Assembly: GCF_027596085.1 (NCBI RefSeq)
Contig: NC_072457.1
Span: forward strand, 27,139,331-27,203,330
Origin: Anoplopoma fimbria
Lineage: Eukaryota; Chordata; Actinopteri; Perciformes; Anoplopomatidae
DNA: 64,000 nt
Reading direction: 5' to 3'
Shown here: positions 1 to 19,000 of the stretch, in pieces
Position numbering within the stretch: the stretch's first letter is position 1
Layout of the letters: each line of letters opens with the position of its first letter
The notes under the pieces: model-generated
What the model saw: only the letters and a program-made list of their open reading frames with translations
Told to the model about the DNA's origin: nothing
Databases searched by the model: none
Program-made: the position numbers and the translations under genes

Positions 1-328
1 ACACACACACACACACACAGTGAGGTATCAGTACACACATACAGTGAGGTATCAGTACACACACGCATACACAGTGAGGTATCAGTACACACACACACAG
101 TGAGGTATCAGTACACACATACACACACACAGTGAGGTATCAGTACACACATACACAGTGAGGTATCAGTACACACATACACAGTGAGGTATCACACACA
201 CACAGTGAGGTATCAGTACACACATACACACACACAGTGATGTATCAGTACACACATACACAGTGAGGTATCAGTACACACACACACACAGGTATCAGTA
301 CACACACACACACACAGTGAGGTATCAG

Positions 329-359
<31 letters not shown>

Positions 360-443
360 CACACACACAGTGAGGTATCAGTACACACACACACACACAC
401 ACACACACAGTGAGGTATCAGTACACACACACAGTGAGGTATC

Positions 444-479
<36 letters not shown>

Positions 480-509
480 TCAGTACACACACACACACAG
501 TGATGTATC

Positions 510-557
<48 letters not shown>

Positions 558-575
558 GAGGTATACACACATGTC
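1..575. repeat. Compound CA minisatellite in aspscr1 intron 2
   Basis: More than 20 irregular copies of CAGTGAGGTATCAGTACACA are separated by variable (CA)n runs. Cys-Val and Thr-His reading frames across it are artefacts of the repeat. It lies within aspscr1 intron 2 (minus strand), directly downstream of exon 2. Confidence 0.95.
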
Positions 576-609
576 AGTACTGTGACACCACTCACTCACT
601 GATACTCAC

Positions 610-971
610 TTCAGGCCGTGGTCGTCGGGGTTGAATCCATGTTTTTTGCAGACATCCTCCAGCACCTGAAGACGGAGAATATAAGCTCAGTGATAAAGTT
701 TCCACCTAATAATCAAATCACATCCTTCCACAGGCACGACAACAGAAACTGATCCGTCACTGGCTACCTCCTGTTAGCACAACGAGCTAACAGGAGCAGA
801 AACAGCGGCTCTGGTTTGAGTCAAAGGCTCAGAATGAAACAACCCGTCCTGCGGTGAGACTTGAGCTTAATACACCGTCACCTGTAACAGCGGAGTGTTT
901 GAGGACACCTTCACCGCCTGTCTCCTCCCGTTAGGAGTGAGGACCGTCACAGCTGTGCCGCTGGCTGCCAT
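610..971 (-). CDS. aspscr1: aspscr1 (TUG/UBXN9), first two coding exons, 5' partial
   Basis: Two exons are visible: exon 1 at 882-971 (30 codons from the ATG at 971) and exon 2 at 610-665. Both have GT/AG borders. The translation starts MAASGTAVTVLTPNGRR and continues VLEDVCKKHGFNPDDHGLK, the N-terminal ubiquitin-like (TUG-UBL1) domain of ASPSCR1. In mammals this protein tethers GLUT4 vesicles at the Golgi and binds the p97/VCP ATPase. The rest of the gene lies beyond base 1. In human it is a close neighbour of NOTUM, as here. An hAT-type MITE begins only 87 bp upstream of the start codon, so the promoter must be short or overlap it. Family assignment is firm; only about 48 codons are present. 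Confidence 0.88.
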
Positions 972-1171
972 TGTGTGTCGTGACGCCGCGGTGTTTATTT
1001 GAATAAACTTTATTGACACAGCGCCGGCTCAAAGGTTCACAATGACAGTTTCTAGAGCAGTGGTTCTCAACTTTTTTCAGTGATGTTCCCCCTGTGAAAT
1101 ACTTTTTTAGCCAAGTACCCCCTAACCAGCCAAAGCATTTTTGGTTGAAAAAAAGATGTAATACACAGCAC

Positions 1172-1440
<269 letters not shown>

Positions 1441-1463
1441 CTGTGTATTCAGGGGCGCCGCTA

Positions 1464-1650
1464 GTACCAGTCAAAAGTCTGGACACACCTTCTCATTCAA
1501 CTACTTTGAAGAATCTAAAATATAAAACATATTCTGGTTTGTTGAGCATTTGTTTGTTTACCACATAATTCCATATGTGTTCCTTCATAGTTTGGATGTC
1601 TTCAATATTAATCTACAATGTAGAAAAAATAAAAATAAAAAAATAAAACC
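1464..1650 (+). mobile_element. Tc1-type MITE, 3' truncated
   Basis: It begins GTACCAGTCAAAAGTCTGG and follows the complete copies at 1953-2186 and 63572-63799 through the CTACAATGTAGAAAAAATA segment. It then loses the right inverted repeat and runs into a different sequence ending in GGGGATCAATAAAGG. Confidence 0.75.
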
Positions 1651-1952
1651 ACTTGAATTTCCCCCATGGGGATCAATAAAGGAATATAAAGGAATATAAA
1701 CTGTGCCATCAGTGTCTGATTTATTAAACTGTCAACACTGACGATTGCATTGTTGCATTGAATTCAGTTTATGAACTTACACTTATATTTTATTGAATAT
1801 TTATTAAATAACTATTTTTAAAGGATTTTTGAATGGATGCTAATTTTAAATATATATTTTTAAAAATCTCACGTACCCCCTGGAGTGCCTTCACGGGAAT
1901 TTGAGAACCACTGTTCTGTGAAATGACTATTCTATATATATATATATATATA

Positions 1953-2186
1953 TACAGTACCAGTCAAAAGTGTGGACACACCTTCTCATTCAACTACTTT
2001 GAAGAATGTAAAATATAAAACATATTCTGGTTTGTTGAGCATTTGTTTGTTTACCACATAATTCCATATGTGTTCCTTCATAGTTTGGATGTCTTCAATA
2101 TTAATCTACAATGTAGAAAAAATAAAAATAAATAAATAAAAACCATTGAATGAGAAGGTGTGTCCAAACTTTTGACTGGTACTGTA
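1953..2186 (+). mobile_element. Tc1-type MITE, complete
   Basis: The inverted ends TACAGTACCAGTCAAAAG and CTTTTGACTGGTACTGTA frame about 234 bp. The TA at the junction fits Tc1/mariner insertion. There is no transposase reading frame, so it is non-autonomous. Confidence 0.85.
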
Positions 2187-3437
2187 TTTCAAATATGAAA
2201 TAAATGAAGCCACAAATGTAGATTATGCTTAATTCAAAACCATACAGTGATAGAAGAAATTATACATATTTTATCAATGTAGCTTTTAATATATCACACA
2301 CAAAAATATATGCAGAAGATTGACAAACTAAAGGGCAAACTTGAATGAATAAGAAGAGAAACGTATCATGATGCTTCCATACTGTACAGTGCGGTACAAA
2401 ATGCTTTTATGCTCACAGAAGACTAAGACCTGTTGTAGCAGGTAAAATGTCTAATTTTAAAACGTCCATGCTTTCGCCCTGTTGATGAAAGCATTTGCAA
2501 AAGTGATTTGAATCATATGCTATGGCTCTCACAACCCAGCTGAAGTTGGGAGATTTTGGAGCAAATTGTTGGCCACACATCTGACATATTTCCTCAGTAT
2601 AATGGTGTACATGCAACATATCATGTATGCAGAGCGAGGCACCTCTGCACAGGAACCACTTATGTTTATTTTTTATTTGTCAACCTATGTGTAAACTTGT
2701 AAATCTACAATACTCAAGTTTTAGAATTTTATTAAGACTTTCAATAAACCTTATGAGGTGGCTCAATCTATCTGTTTCTTTGTTTCTGTCCCTGTTTAGG
2801 AAAATCAGAGTTAGTCTCGTAATTTGACCATATAACCATCATCATTTGAAAATTATTTTATTTGAATAATACTTTAAAAAATTCTAAACCAAAAGGTTCC
2901 ATTTCCACTTAACAAATGGATGCAGAGATTTTGTAAAGTTAAATATCTTTATTGGGATTTAAGATATCAGTTCAAATCAAAATAAGGGTCATCATTTGTA
3001 TGCAAAACAACATGAAGATCATTATTGTTGTCCTGACCTTTAGTAGCCTATAACCTATTCAAAAGCATGATTTTACAAAACACAATCAACTAGCATCTAG
3101 ACTATGAATCAGCCTAAACAAGCCTACATTAAGTGCAGTGGCCCTCATAAGAGAAGAAGATCGATCCTGTCTGTACACTGGCAACAACACATCCAATCTG
3201 TTCCCCATATGGCCGACTTCATATATACTTCATATAGACAGACGACCTGCACCGACATATAGAGAATCAAGGCCGTTTTCTCTCAGCATGAATCAAGTTG
3301 GATCAAAGCAGGAATCAGACTGAACAGACAACACAACACGTTTTGCCAACAGATGGAGAGGTGTGAAGCTGGAGCTTCAGAGGGCATACAACTGACTGAG
3401 TACCCACTGTTGCAACATTTAGAATCAGAGTCCACCT

Positions 3438-3530
<93 letters not shown>

Positions 3531-4206
3531 GAATACAGTCCTCAGTTCTGGAGGGAAATTACCACAGTCTGAATAAACAAACAAACAATCAGTTTCCTTC
3601 CTCACTCTGCAACTTCAAAACTGCCTTGATGGAGTGCAAAAGAACAAAAAGGCATCTGTGTCTTTTCACAACATCTTCACCAAAAAGCCTTTAATCATTT
3701 ATGAATGAATGGCAACAAATGCACTTGTTAAAAACAGAATTTCCTCCTTTGCAAAACCGCAAAACCTATCAAAGTTTTTTTTTTTTAATGGCAGTGTTGC
3801 TGAACGTCAGACTTCGAGATGGATGCTGGATCTGGTTTAAATCAGTTTCTTTTGAAGTGAATAAAAAGAAAGCTTTTATATATTGGATCAATATATGACA
3901 CGTTAGATTCAGGACAGAATTCAAAGAGACTACAAGTTCCTAAAAAAAAGTGGTTTGGATGAGGAAAAGAAACGTGGAACCTGGAAATCTTTGAACAAAC
4001 AACTTTGGCCACCTCTCAATCAAGGTGCTTCAACCTCATCATGTTGAAACCAGAAAAGCCTTTCATGGCATTAACAATGAAGAAGTAGTGAATGGCAGCC
4101 TGAGGAAGGAGACCACTGAAGTGAAGGCCAGCCCTCAGGATTCAGTTTCCTTGGAGTAAAAGTTGATGAGCTGCTCTGAACCTTGATGGGAAAGCTTGTA
4201 CTGAAC
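2187..4206. other. Intergenic, no gene seen; GA microsatellite
   Basis: AT-rich DNA between the MITEs and the L2 fragment. The only clear structure is an uninterrupted (GA)n tract at about 3440-3529. Short reading frames here have no recognisable domain or coding character. Confidence 0.6.
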
Positions 4207-4836
4207 ACATTACATTACATTACATTACATTACAGTCATTTAGCAGACGCTTTTATCCAAAGCGACTTACAGGAAGTGTATTCAACATAGGTATTCAAGA
4301 GAACTACTAGTCACCAGAAGTCATAAGTGCATCTCCTTTCTTAAACAAGCATCTTAAAGCATAAACCAGAGCAAAAGTATAGTGCAGAGGCAAATTAATA
4401 CGAAAACAATAATTGCAACAGACTAATACGAATATAATAAGTGCTACAAACTACTACGAATAGGATAAGTGCAGTAAACAGATACGAATGCAATAAGTGC
4501 AGCGAACTGATACGAATACAGTAAATGCAACAACTAGGGCGTACTTGTAGGGCGGCTGTGGCGTAGTGGAGAGCAAGGTAGTTCTCCAATCAGAGGGTCG
4601 GTGGTTCGATACCCGGCTTCAGCAGTCGATGTGTCCTTGGGCAAGACACTTAACCCCAAGTTGCTCCTGAAGGCTTGCCATCGGTGTGGACTGGATGATG
4701 AATGTTAGTTAGAGTCTGATGGTGGCACCTTGCATGGTAGCCTGTCATCAGTGTGTGAATGGGTGAATGATATGTAATATACTACTGAATGTAAGTCGCT
4801 TTGGATAAAAGTAATGTAACTAATACGAATGCAATA
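4207..4836 (-). mobile_element. L2 LINE 3' fragment split by a SINE
   Basis: Read on the minus strand, this matches the 3' part of the L2 copy at 44384-45150, including the terminal CTTTGGATAAAAGCGTCTGC box and an (ATGTA)n tail at 4207-4235. It is a 5'-truncated, non-coding tail. The match stops at about 4536 and resumes at about 4820-4836 (GTATTAG side), with a SINE in between. Confidence 0.8.
4550..4818 (+). mobile_element. tRNA-derived SINE
   Basis: It has a tRNA-like head with a polymerase III A box (TGGCGTAGTGG, 4559-4569) and B box (GGTTCGATACC, 4603-4613). A conserved body follows with TGTCCTTGGGCAAGACACTT, and the 3' end reads GTAAGTCGCTTTGGATAAAAG. That 3' end is shared with the L2 LINE copies in this window, which suggests L2 machinery mobilised it. 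The short direct repeat AACTA flanks it. Confidence 0.85.
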
Positions 4837-5474
4837 CACCATATTGGTTTCTAATCCATACCTGTGAAAAGCATTTGAGAGGACTCTCCTCTATAAGATT
4901 AAACATGTGCATCACTGGAAACGTGTCTGTGTTGGAGCCTCCTGTCCAACTGCGGTTCTCCCTCACACACACCATATTCAATCAAAGGCTCTTCAAAGGC
5001 ATCGTGGTCGTAGGATGACACTACATCAAAGAGACCATGGAGTGAACCCGGCTGACTGGGCGTGCTCCTGGTGTGAGACCGACGATAATAACGAGGAGTG
5101 AGAAGAGGAGGAGGGCTTCAAATAAAACCCCACTTCATCCACAGCTTGTGAGAGCCTGGACCGAGACTCAAGAGTGAAGACTTGGCTGAGCGTCTGGCTC
5201 CAGGGACTTCCAAGAACTGGCTCCATGATTTTTTGTTTTTTTCTTGTTTTAGGATTAAAATGACGCATCTGAGGTGAATTTAAAAGCATCTCTCCATCTC
5301 TCAAGGCAGCATGGAGAACCATAGCCTGAGTTCACTCTGCACACCTTTCCTGAGCGAGAACTTCAGAAAGGTCTCCATGTGCTTTCAAAGGACTTCTAAC
5401 GACTCTTAAAAAAGTATTCTGTGGTTTTATTGAAGTTGCACCTTTTGAGATACTTGTTCCAGTGACATTGAGAC

Positions 5475-11552
<6,078 letters not shown>

Positions 11553-11903
11553 GAAGCTTTTCTCTAAGGTGCAGAAATGTTAGCAAGCAGTTCTGCAGAG
11601 ATAACAAGATGCTGAACTTCAGTGGAAGACATCAGGAGCATGAAAACTTAACTCTAATGAGAAAACTGTCAATTCTCCAAACATTGTGCTCCATCAACGA
11701 CAAACAAGACTCAACTTATTAAAAAAGGCAAATTACTCAAAAACTCAAAAGTGCCTGATAAGTTCTGGGAACGTTGATTTGAATACAATCAAACTAGAAC
11801 GTTGTTGCTGTTCTTGTTGAACTGTTTAAATACAACATAGACAGATATATTCTGTAGACATGCTATTATTAAGGTGTACACAAATACAACGAAAGGTGGG
11901 TAC

Positions 11904-11955
<52 letters not shown>

Positions 11956-12109
11956 GTAAATATATGTACCATACTATATGTATGTGGGGATTTGGTGCGG
12001 TCACCTCATCGCCTTCAGAGATCCATCTATGGTGCTGCTGTTTCTATCCTCATCCAAATATGCTGCTTTTTCTAATTCTGGAAAATTAATTTAATGGGTA
12101 ATATTTACT

Positions 12110-12115
12110 AATAAA
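12110..12115 (+). other. Probable notum polyadenylation signal
   Basis: AATAAA about 560 bp after the notum stop. The intervening 3' UTR is AT-rich with a (TG)n(TA)n microsatellite at about 11905-11956. The remaining 0.9 kb up to the tmc6 stop shows no coding signal. Confidence 0.4.
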
Positions 12116-13063
12116 AGTTACAAATATTGAGATTATTACTTTGTTCTTCAGGGTACTTAAAAGTGAAAAAAAATATTTTTCTACTGAGAATATCTTGTAT
12201 ATTGTATCTTAGAGTCAGATACAGTTAGCTACTGTAACAGTGTCTCCATACATTTTACTTTTGTATTTGCATGTTTACTTGATATATTATAAGTAACTAT
12301 AAGTACTATTAATGCCAATAGTACAAATTGTATCCATGTAATTTTCACACTGTTGAGTTTCTAACAAATTGTGTTTTTGTGCTGTAGTAGTGCCCACACT
12401 TTATAAAAGTATTACAAGTACGTGCTGGTAGGATAAAACATAATTTAATTACTACAGTATGACAATACAGTGGCAGTTGTCACCCTAAAGGAGCAACTCA
12501 GAAAACCGGGAATAAAAATAGAAAAACATATGTTTCCAGTATTATCATACTCACACCCACAACATCCAAACTTCACCTTATGTACAACATACATACTAAT
12601 AAAATGATTTACAAAAATGTAAGCATTAAAAAAAACATTGTATACAACATACAGTTTTTTGCACAAGAAATAATTATAAAACCTATTTGTTCACAGTTGA
12701 TATGAAAGTGCTTTTATGAGATGACTGAGATCCATGTGAACTGATTTACTTCAGTTATTCTGTCCGCCTGTAACATTGAACTTCCTAAAGTTTGAGTTCA
12801 GTGCTGTTCATCTATAAACATCACCGTATAAAGCAGACAGCTTTGTTCACCTGATGATTCCACTTGGTTTGTTTTGCCTCACTACAAACAGTCCAGCCAG
12901 TAAAATCTTAATCAAATTTAAAATGAATGTTACATTTGGATTTGGTCATATATACAGTTGTCCTTCCTTGTTATTATTCCAGTTATATCCGTGCTGGTCA
13001 GAGATTTCTCCAGATCTCAGTGCTCATAGAATTGAGCAGGTTTGTCTCTTGGAGGTTGGGATC

Positions 13064-16000
13064 TCAATAGCAGGAGTCCTGAAGGAGAATAATAACAAAA
13101 ACACACACATGAGGTAAGAGGAGGCCAGCGTATAAAGATTGTCTTAGTAAAGCACCAGAGCAAAAAAAGACTGACCTGACTGGTGAGTCTTCGAGCAGGG
13201 GTTCGTTTCTGCTCGTGGATAGACTGGAGGCGAGTGATCACAAACTTCTTATCCTCTCCCTCCTGAGCAGAGAGGTGACAAAGCACACCGTCAACCAGAT
13301 TGATCAAAAAGCAAGAAATATCAGGAAAACCTTTTTTATTTATCTGTATATTGACAGAGAGAGAAACAGAGCGGTTTATATGTATGTTGTCTTACGTTTT
13401 CTATCTGCTCCTGTAATAATCCTATGATCTTCCTTTGACCGTCCACCACCTGACTGTAGAAGTAGATGACAATCCTGGTGGGAAGAACCGACAGAGAGCG
13501 TCAGATAAATACAACCGGCACTGAAGGAAAACACTCATGATACTCAATAATGGATCAGTATGATGGGGTACTGCTGTTTGCTTTATGACTGATAGAGCTG
13601 AAGAAGGATGGTCCTGGGTTACGGCAGATCAGAGTCAGTATGTGCAGTATCTACGTGTGTGTGTCTGTGTGTGTCTGTGTTTGTGTGTGTGTACTCACAG
13701 GAAGATGCCTGCTCCCACAAACAGGAAGAAGGGGTTTTCCACCAGGTAGGAGTGAGCCCTGGCCAGCACAGACAGGTTGGGATTATCTTTTTCCATTGCT
13801 TCCACCCATCGCTTCCCCGCCTGGATCATCGTTTTGAGCTCGCGGAACGGGCCGCACGATGAGGAGGGCGTGAGGCTGACGACAGATGTTGAGACAACAT
13901 TAATAATCAGTGCTCAAAGAATATTAGACTACAGGTATCCTTAGCAACAGTACCTCTTCTTGACACTATGTTACCAGTTAACTCTCAATTGTCAAACAGA
14001 TATGACCATGGGTTAAAATGGCTACGACCATTCTTTAAAAATGAGATGATTTGAGCATGAGTCATCAGCAGTGGACCTTTAAAAGACCGCAGCTCCTTGA
14101 CTCCAGTTCACTTTTGCTGTTGGATACCGGATAAACTAACATTCCAACCAACCTCTTCATCTCTTCCCTGGAGTAAACAAGCAAGGAGTAGTTCTTTGCA
14201 ACACACTTCTTTGGGCCAAGCCATTGGCCCATTCTGAATGGGCACCAGCGCCAAATGGCCACACTCCAAACAACCACGTCCTGAACAGGCTCTTCACTAA
14301 GGTTGAAAATAGTTATAAAAGCATTCATGTTTTCTTCCAAGTGAATGTTAATTTCTATATGCACTCTAAATAAAAACATTGTGTGTTAGCAAGCCATGTA
14401 AATTAAAGCAGTGGTGCACTTCAGCCTCTTGTGGACGAAATTAGTATTACAACAACAAACACTTATTAATGGTCCTGACAAAAATTATTTTATACCAGAC
14501 AAAAATATTTTTTTATAACTAAAAAAATCATTTTTTCACCTGTTCTTAAGTCATAAACACAGCGGAGAACACTATTTTCAAGACTTAGAAAATGGATCAG
14601 AAGATTTTTTCCCCCTAACTTGCCTCTCTGGACGTCCGTAGACAGTTTGTGTGCATACAGTATGTGTTTATTAGTATTAAATGAGGTGTCCTCTAAGGCA
14701 ACTTGTCTTACAAACTTTAATAAGAAAATTATTATTTTTGGTTAGGATGGATTAACGGCACAAAGATGTGTGTTTACCTCCACATGGTGTACGTGACACA
14801 CACAGAGGCACCGAGGAAGGAGGGGAAGCAGAGGAGAGTGATGAAGACAGTGGTCATCTGGCTGACTCTGTACGGCTTCCTGGGGGCCTGACAGTTCATC
14901 ATCACGCTGCTCTGTGGGGAGAAAAAACAGAGACCGGAGTCCAGGGTCAGCGCCTCGATCACCAGAAATCAGACAGTACTAGGGGTCCACGAAGAGCTAC
15001 GATTTTGTTGTCAAACTACTGTTGTCGAGGTCACAGATGACTTTCATACATCAGACAAAAAGTCAAATGGAAAAATGAAATCAGAGCTTTAACAATTATC
15101 ACATAAAAAAATACTTTATTAATCGATGTGGATACACATATTGTGTACGACACATACTGTGATACTGACACAATTTGCAGACAGCGAGGATGCAAACAGA
15201 TAAAGAGTTAAAAGAAGACAAAAAGTTCCTGGAGGCACACCACAACAGAAAATCATTTTCAAGCATAACTTTAAGAAATAACAGAGGAAATTAAAGGATT
15301 TATTGTTCTAACATAAGTAACTTATAAGTAACTTCCAAAACCTTTTTTTCTTTATTTCAGTTTAAGCTTTTATTATGAGTATTGAAATCTAATTGTATCC
15401 ATTTAAGTACCTTTTTAATGTAGAATAGCAGCAAGAGTTTGAGAATCTGCACTGCAGGCAGGAGAGGAGTGAAGAGAACACCCAACCTGAAAAACACAAA
15501 GTTCATTGTCATTACACAAGAACTATTTGACTTGACTGAACAAGACTGTGTGTACATCTTAACAGTGAGTTTGGTACCAGGCCAATGTCTGTCCGTAGAT
15601 GAGCTCAAGGACGTTCCTGGCGATATCAAACACTGGCTTCCTCCTCCTCTTCAGCGCCTTCTCAGAAAACAACCTGTAGACAACAAGAGGAAGTGAGTTT
15701 AAAGGCTCTCGTGTTTTAAGCACGAATGAATTTGAAAACTTAATGCAAACTTTGCTACAAAAAAAGAAAATATGACCTCCAAAGAAACTCTCCAAACAAG
15801 GTGTCCAGTAGAGTGAAGATGAATTCCATAAGTAGGAAACGATAAAGCTCCTGGCCAACAAAACTCTCCCAGCACTGGACACAATATTATCAAAACAGAA
15901 CAGAGTCATCCATTAAAGAAATACCACTCTCAGGAACACAAATAATCAAGATAATCAATATTCCTCAACACTGCTGTGACAAAAAACAGTGTCTGCTCTG

Positions 16001-19000
16001 GTAGCATTGCAGTAATAGTGATGTATTGTCATTTTTTACCTTCAGTCCAATACTTTCAGGCTCAGCAGCCACCCGACCCAGCCAGTGGTAGCACAGGACT
16101 CCAAGCACGCTTACTTTCAACATCAAGTTTCTAGAAACACAGACAGCGCACATCATGTTATCATCAGTACGGCACTTTCCTAAACTCTGACATCTGCGAC
16201 GTCTCAAAATGCAGCTCCTCTGCACTTACCTGCTGATGGCGACATATGTGCGTACAGAAGGTGACTCGTAGTCCTCCATCCAGGCTGCGAGGTTGAACAG
16301 GCCGGGCAGCAGCAGGTTGATGAGGGAGACGACCACGGGGAGAGCCAGCAGGCTGGCCTCATCCAACAAGGGGTTCTGGGTGGCATTACGAGAGCTATGC
16401 TTGAGGTTCTGTTGGGGAGAGAAAACGACGATATGCTCTTTAATGTTACTGTCCACACTTCTATCATCTTCCAGAAATATCTTCTTGAATACTGTCTATT
16501 TTTGCAGATTTCCGTAATTCTACTCTAAACAACCAACACACAGCATGTATCTTTTACTTATACTACTATTGAAATCAAAAAGTGATGTGTTACAAAACGC
16601 TGTGGCAGTAGAAGCTCCAAAGCGTGCGGCGAGGGAATATAAACAAATTAATTTAGATGCATATTGGTAGGCAGTGATGAATGAGGGTAAGAAGAGTATT
16701 TTGGTCAATACAGCTGACAGAGACGTGACACACATCTAAAGGGTTTTTCTCCTTTTTTTTTTCTCATTTATTTGGGAAGGTGGCCCTGGTAATTTATTTA
16801 ACAATCAAAAGTGGGCCTTAAGGTAAGGGTGAGAAGCCCTGGTATAAAGATTTGATTGGATGACAATCTGACAGAAATGAAATACGGTCACCAGTAAGGA
16901 CATACTGTATAACGGCTGCTCTAAGAAACAAAGACCAAAGACTGCATAATAAAGGAAAACAAATACAGCCTGAAGTCTGAGCATTCACCAATAAAAATGT
17001 AAATCCTTATGAAATGTTGACTTTGGACCCTGAAACCACCCGGCCTCACCTGAAGCATGAAATCAGAGAAGTAGTAAATAGCGAGCACACAGGCGGTGGT
17101 GCTCGCTATGCAGATAGCCCATGCCAGGCCATGAACCGTCAGTCTCCACACTTTCTGGCACACAGTGTTCTTGACATGCTTATGATTAACCTCTGCTAGC
17201 AGCTCCTAGAGAGGGCAGAGGAAGGACAAAGAGAAAGGGACAGAGGAGGAATTATGTGAGGGAACCAGAAGGAAAAGATCATCACATTCCTACCTGACAC
17301 TATGTGACAAAGAAGGGGACAAAGAGAGGGATGATTTGTTTTTGTAAATTCAAGTGCGTGTGCTTTCATGTACCTTGAGCTGGGTGCAGATATTCTCAGA
17401 CATGAGTTTGACAGACGTTTTCTTAATGACCTTGAAGTCCCAGGAGCTGAAGACCTTAATGGCCAAAATACTGTGAGATTTGTCGATTCGGAAGCTCTGA
17501 CCAAACGACTTTGACATGCTGTTGGGAAATCGCACATTAGCAGGCTTCATGAGATATTACAACATAAAAAAAAAAACATTTCATGTAAGTACAGTGTGTG
17601 TTAGGACATGCATTTTAACTTAAAGTATAAACACAACAACACTGTACCTGTACACAAGAATGATACATGTGACGAAGAAAGACACTCCTATGGTGAAAAA
17701 GTATGCAAGTGGCATGTTGTAGGGGGGGTGCTTGGACACACAGTCCAGCCTGGTTCCATTGGACATAGAGATGTTCTGCCCTCCAGCAACATCCCTGCAG
17801 CTCCTACTCAGCGTGTAGTTACAGTAGTATCCGTAGTACATCACTGAGTCCGAGAAGTAGCCCTGAGACAAAAGGAGATAGAGAGAGACAGTCATTTATG
17901 CAACAATTTATTTGCTTCATTCAATAATATTTGGAGTGGATCAAAACCTGCAAGGAGAATTTCATTATATACCCTATTAGTATATATTTAGACTTAAAAG
18001 ATCCCCTGTAATCACTTTCAAACTCCTAAAAGATACTCTGCTTTGAATCATTTATTTGTGTCTCGAATGACAAAATATATACAAAATATATCTTCTCCTT
18101 CTCCACTGTTAATTTATTTTATGAATAAGCACATATTTTTTGTGTCAGTTGTTTAACTGCTGGACAAAAGATGCCTCCTTCTTCTCTGAAAAGCCTATTT
18201 TCAACAGATGTGGACTGGAGGTTTCAAGTTTTCTGTTCTCTCTTGTGTAAGTTGTGTATCGAACCATAATTGTTTTTCGAACAACTTGTTGTGATGTTAA
18301 AATATTCCTTGCCTTAAACTGAGATTTAAGGGGAGCACAGAGAAACTTCCCGCTTCAGCAGATTAAAGCGAAAACATCCTTCTTGCGTCAAACCATTCAG
18401 TACTGTGAGGCTCAAACATCAAAGTGAGGTAACCGTTTTAGTGGAGGGGGAATTTGATTCCATCTGTTTAAAAGATGGCTTTGTTATTGGAAACTCATCA
18501 TACAGGCCTAAAGCGTCTGGATACATCGAGAATGTGGCGGGTGTTTTTTTACAAACTGAGTGCTGATAGCGTGTGAGCGTTACAGGTGTCGCAATAACAT
18601 GTTACAACAGCACACAGCTCACCGCTCCAGTGAGGAGCTCCAGTCCAGAGAAGGGGCGTCTCCCGGCGGGCAGCACTGGAGGGTGCACCGCCTGAGGCAG
18701 AACCATGAAGGTACCCGTCACCAGGAACAGGAAGAGGTTGAAGAAGAGTAGGGTCTTAAGGAACAGGAAGTAGGAGAGGACACCAGTGCCAAAACGCCCG
18801 CTCACTCTCTTCAGCGCTACTTGCCACAGATGGAGGGAGTGCAGGAAGGACAGCCAGCTGTACCAACTCTGCCTCGCACCCTGGGAGGAGAACGTATGGG
18901 AGAACAGGAAGAGAGAAAGTCACTGTTATCTCTAAATCAACCATCACTTCCTTTAACATTGCATTATGTATTATTATTTAAGAAAAACAAATAGTGACAC

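Noticed and set aside
245..595. Long Cys-Val or Thr-His reading frames (also at 7157-7607, 10081-10731, 29094-29517, 46734-46952)
   Set aside because: They are translations of CA/GT microsatellites with no composition beyond the repeat; real exons nearby are in other frames or on the other strand.
2413..2619. 68-codon minus-strand frame with a CxxC and His residues
   Set aside because: Too short, in AT-rich intergenic DNA among repeats. A remnant of a zinc-finger transposase is possible, but I could not support it.
4550..4630. Possible tRNA gene (A and B boxes present)
   Set aside because: The boxes belong to the head of a SINE with a fixed non-tRNA body and LINE-like tail; I see no intact cloverleaf.
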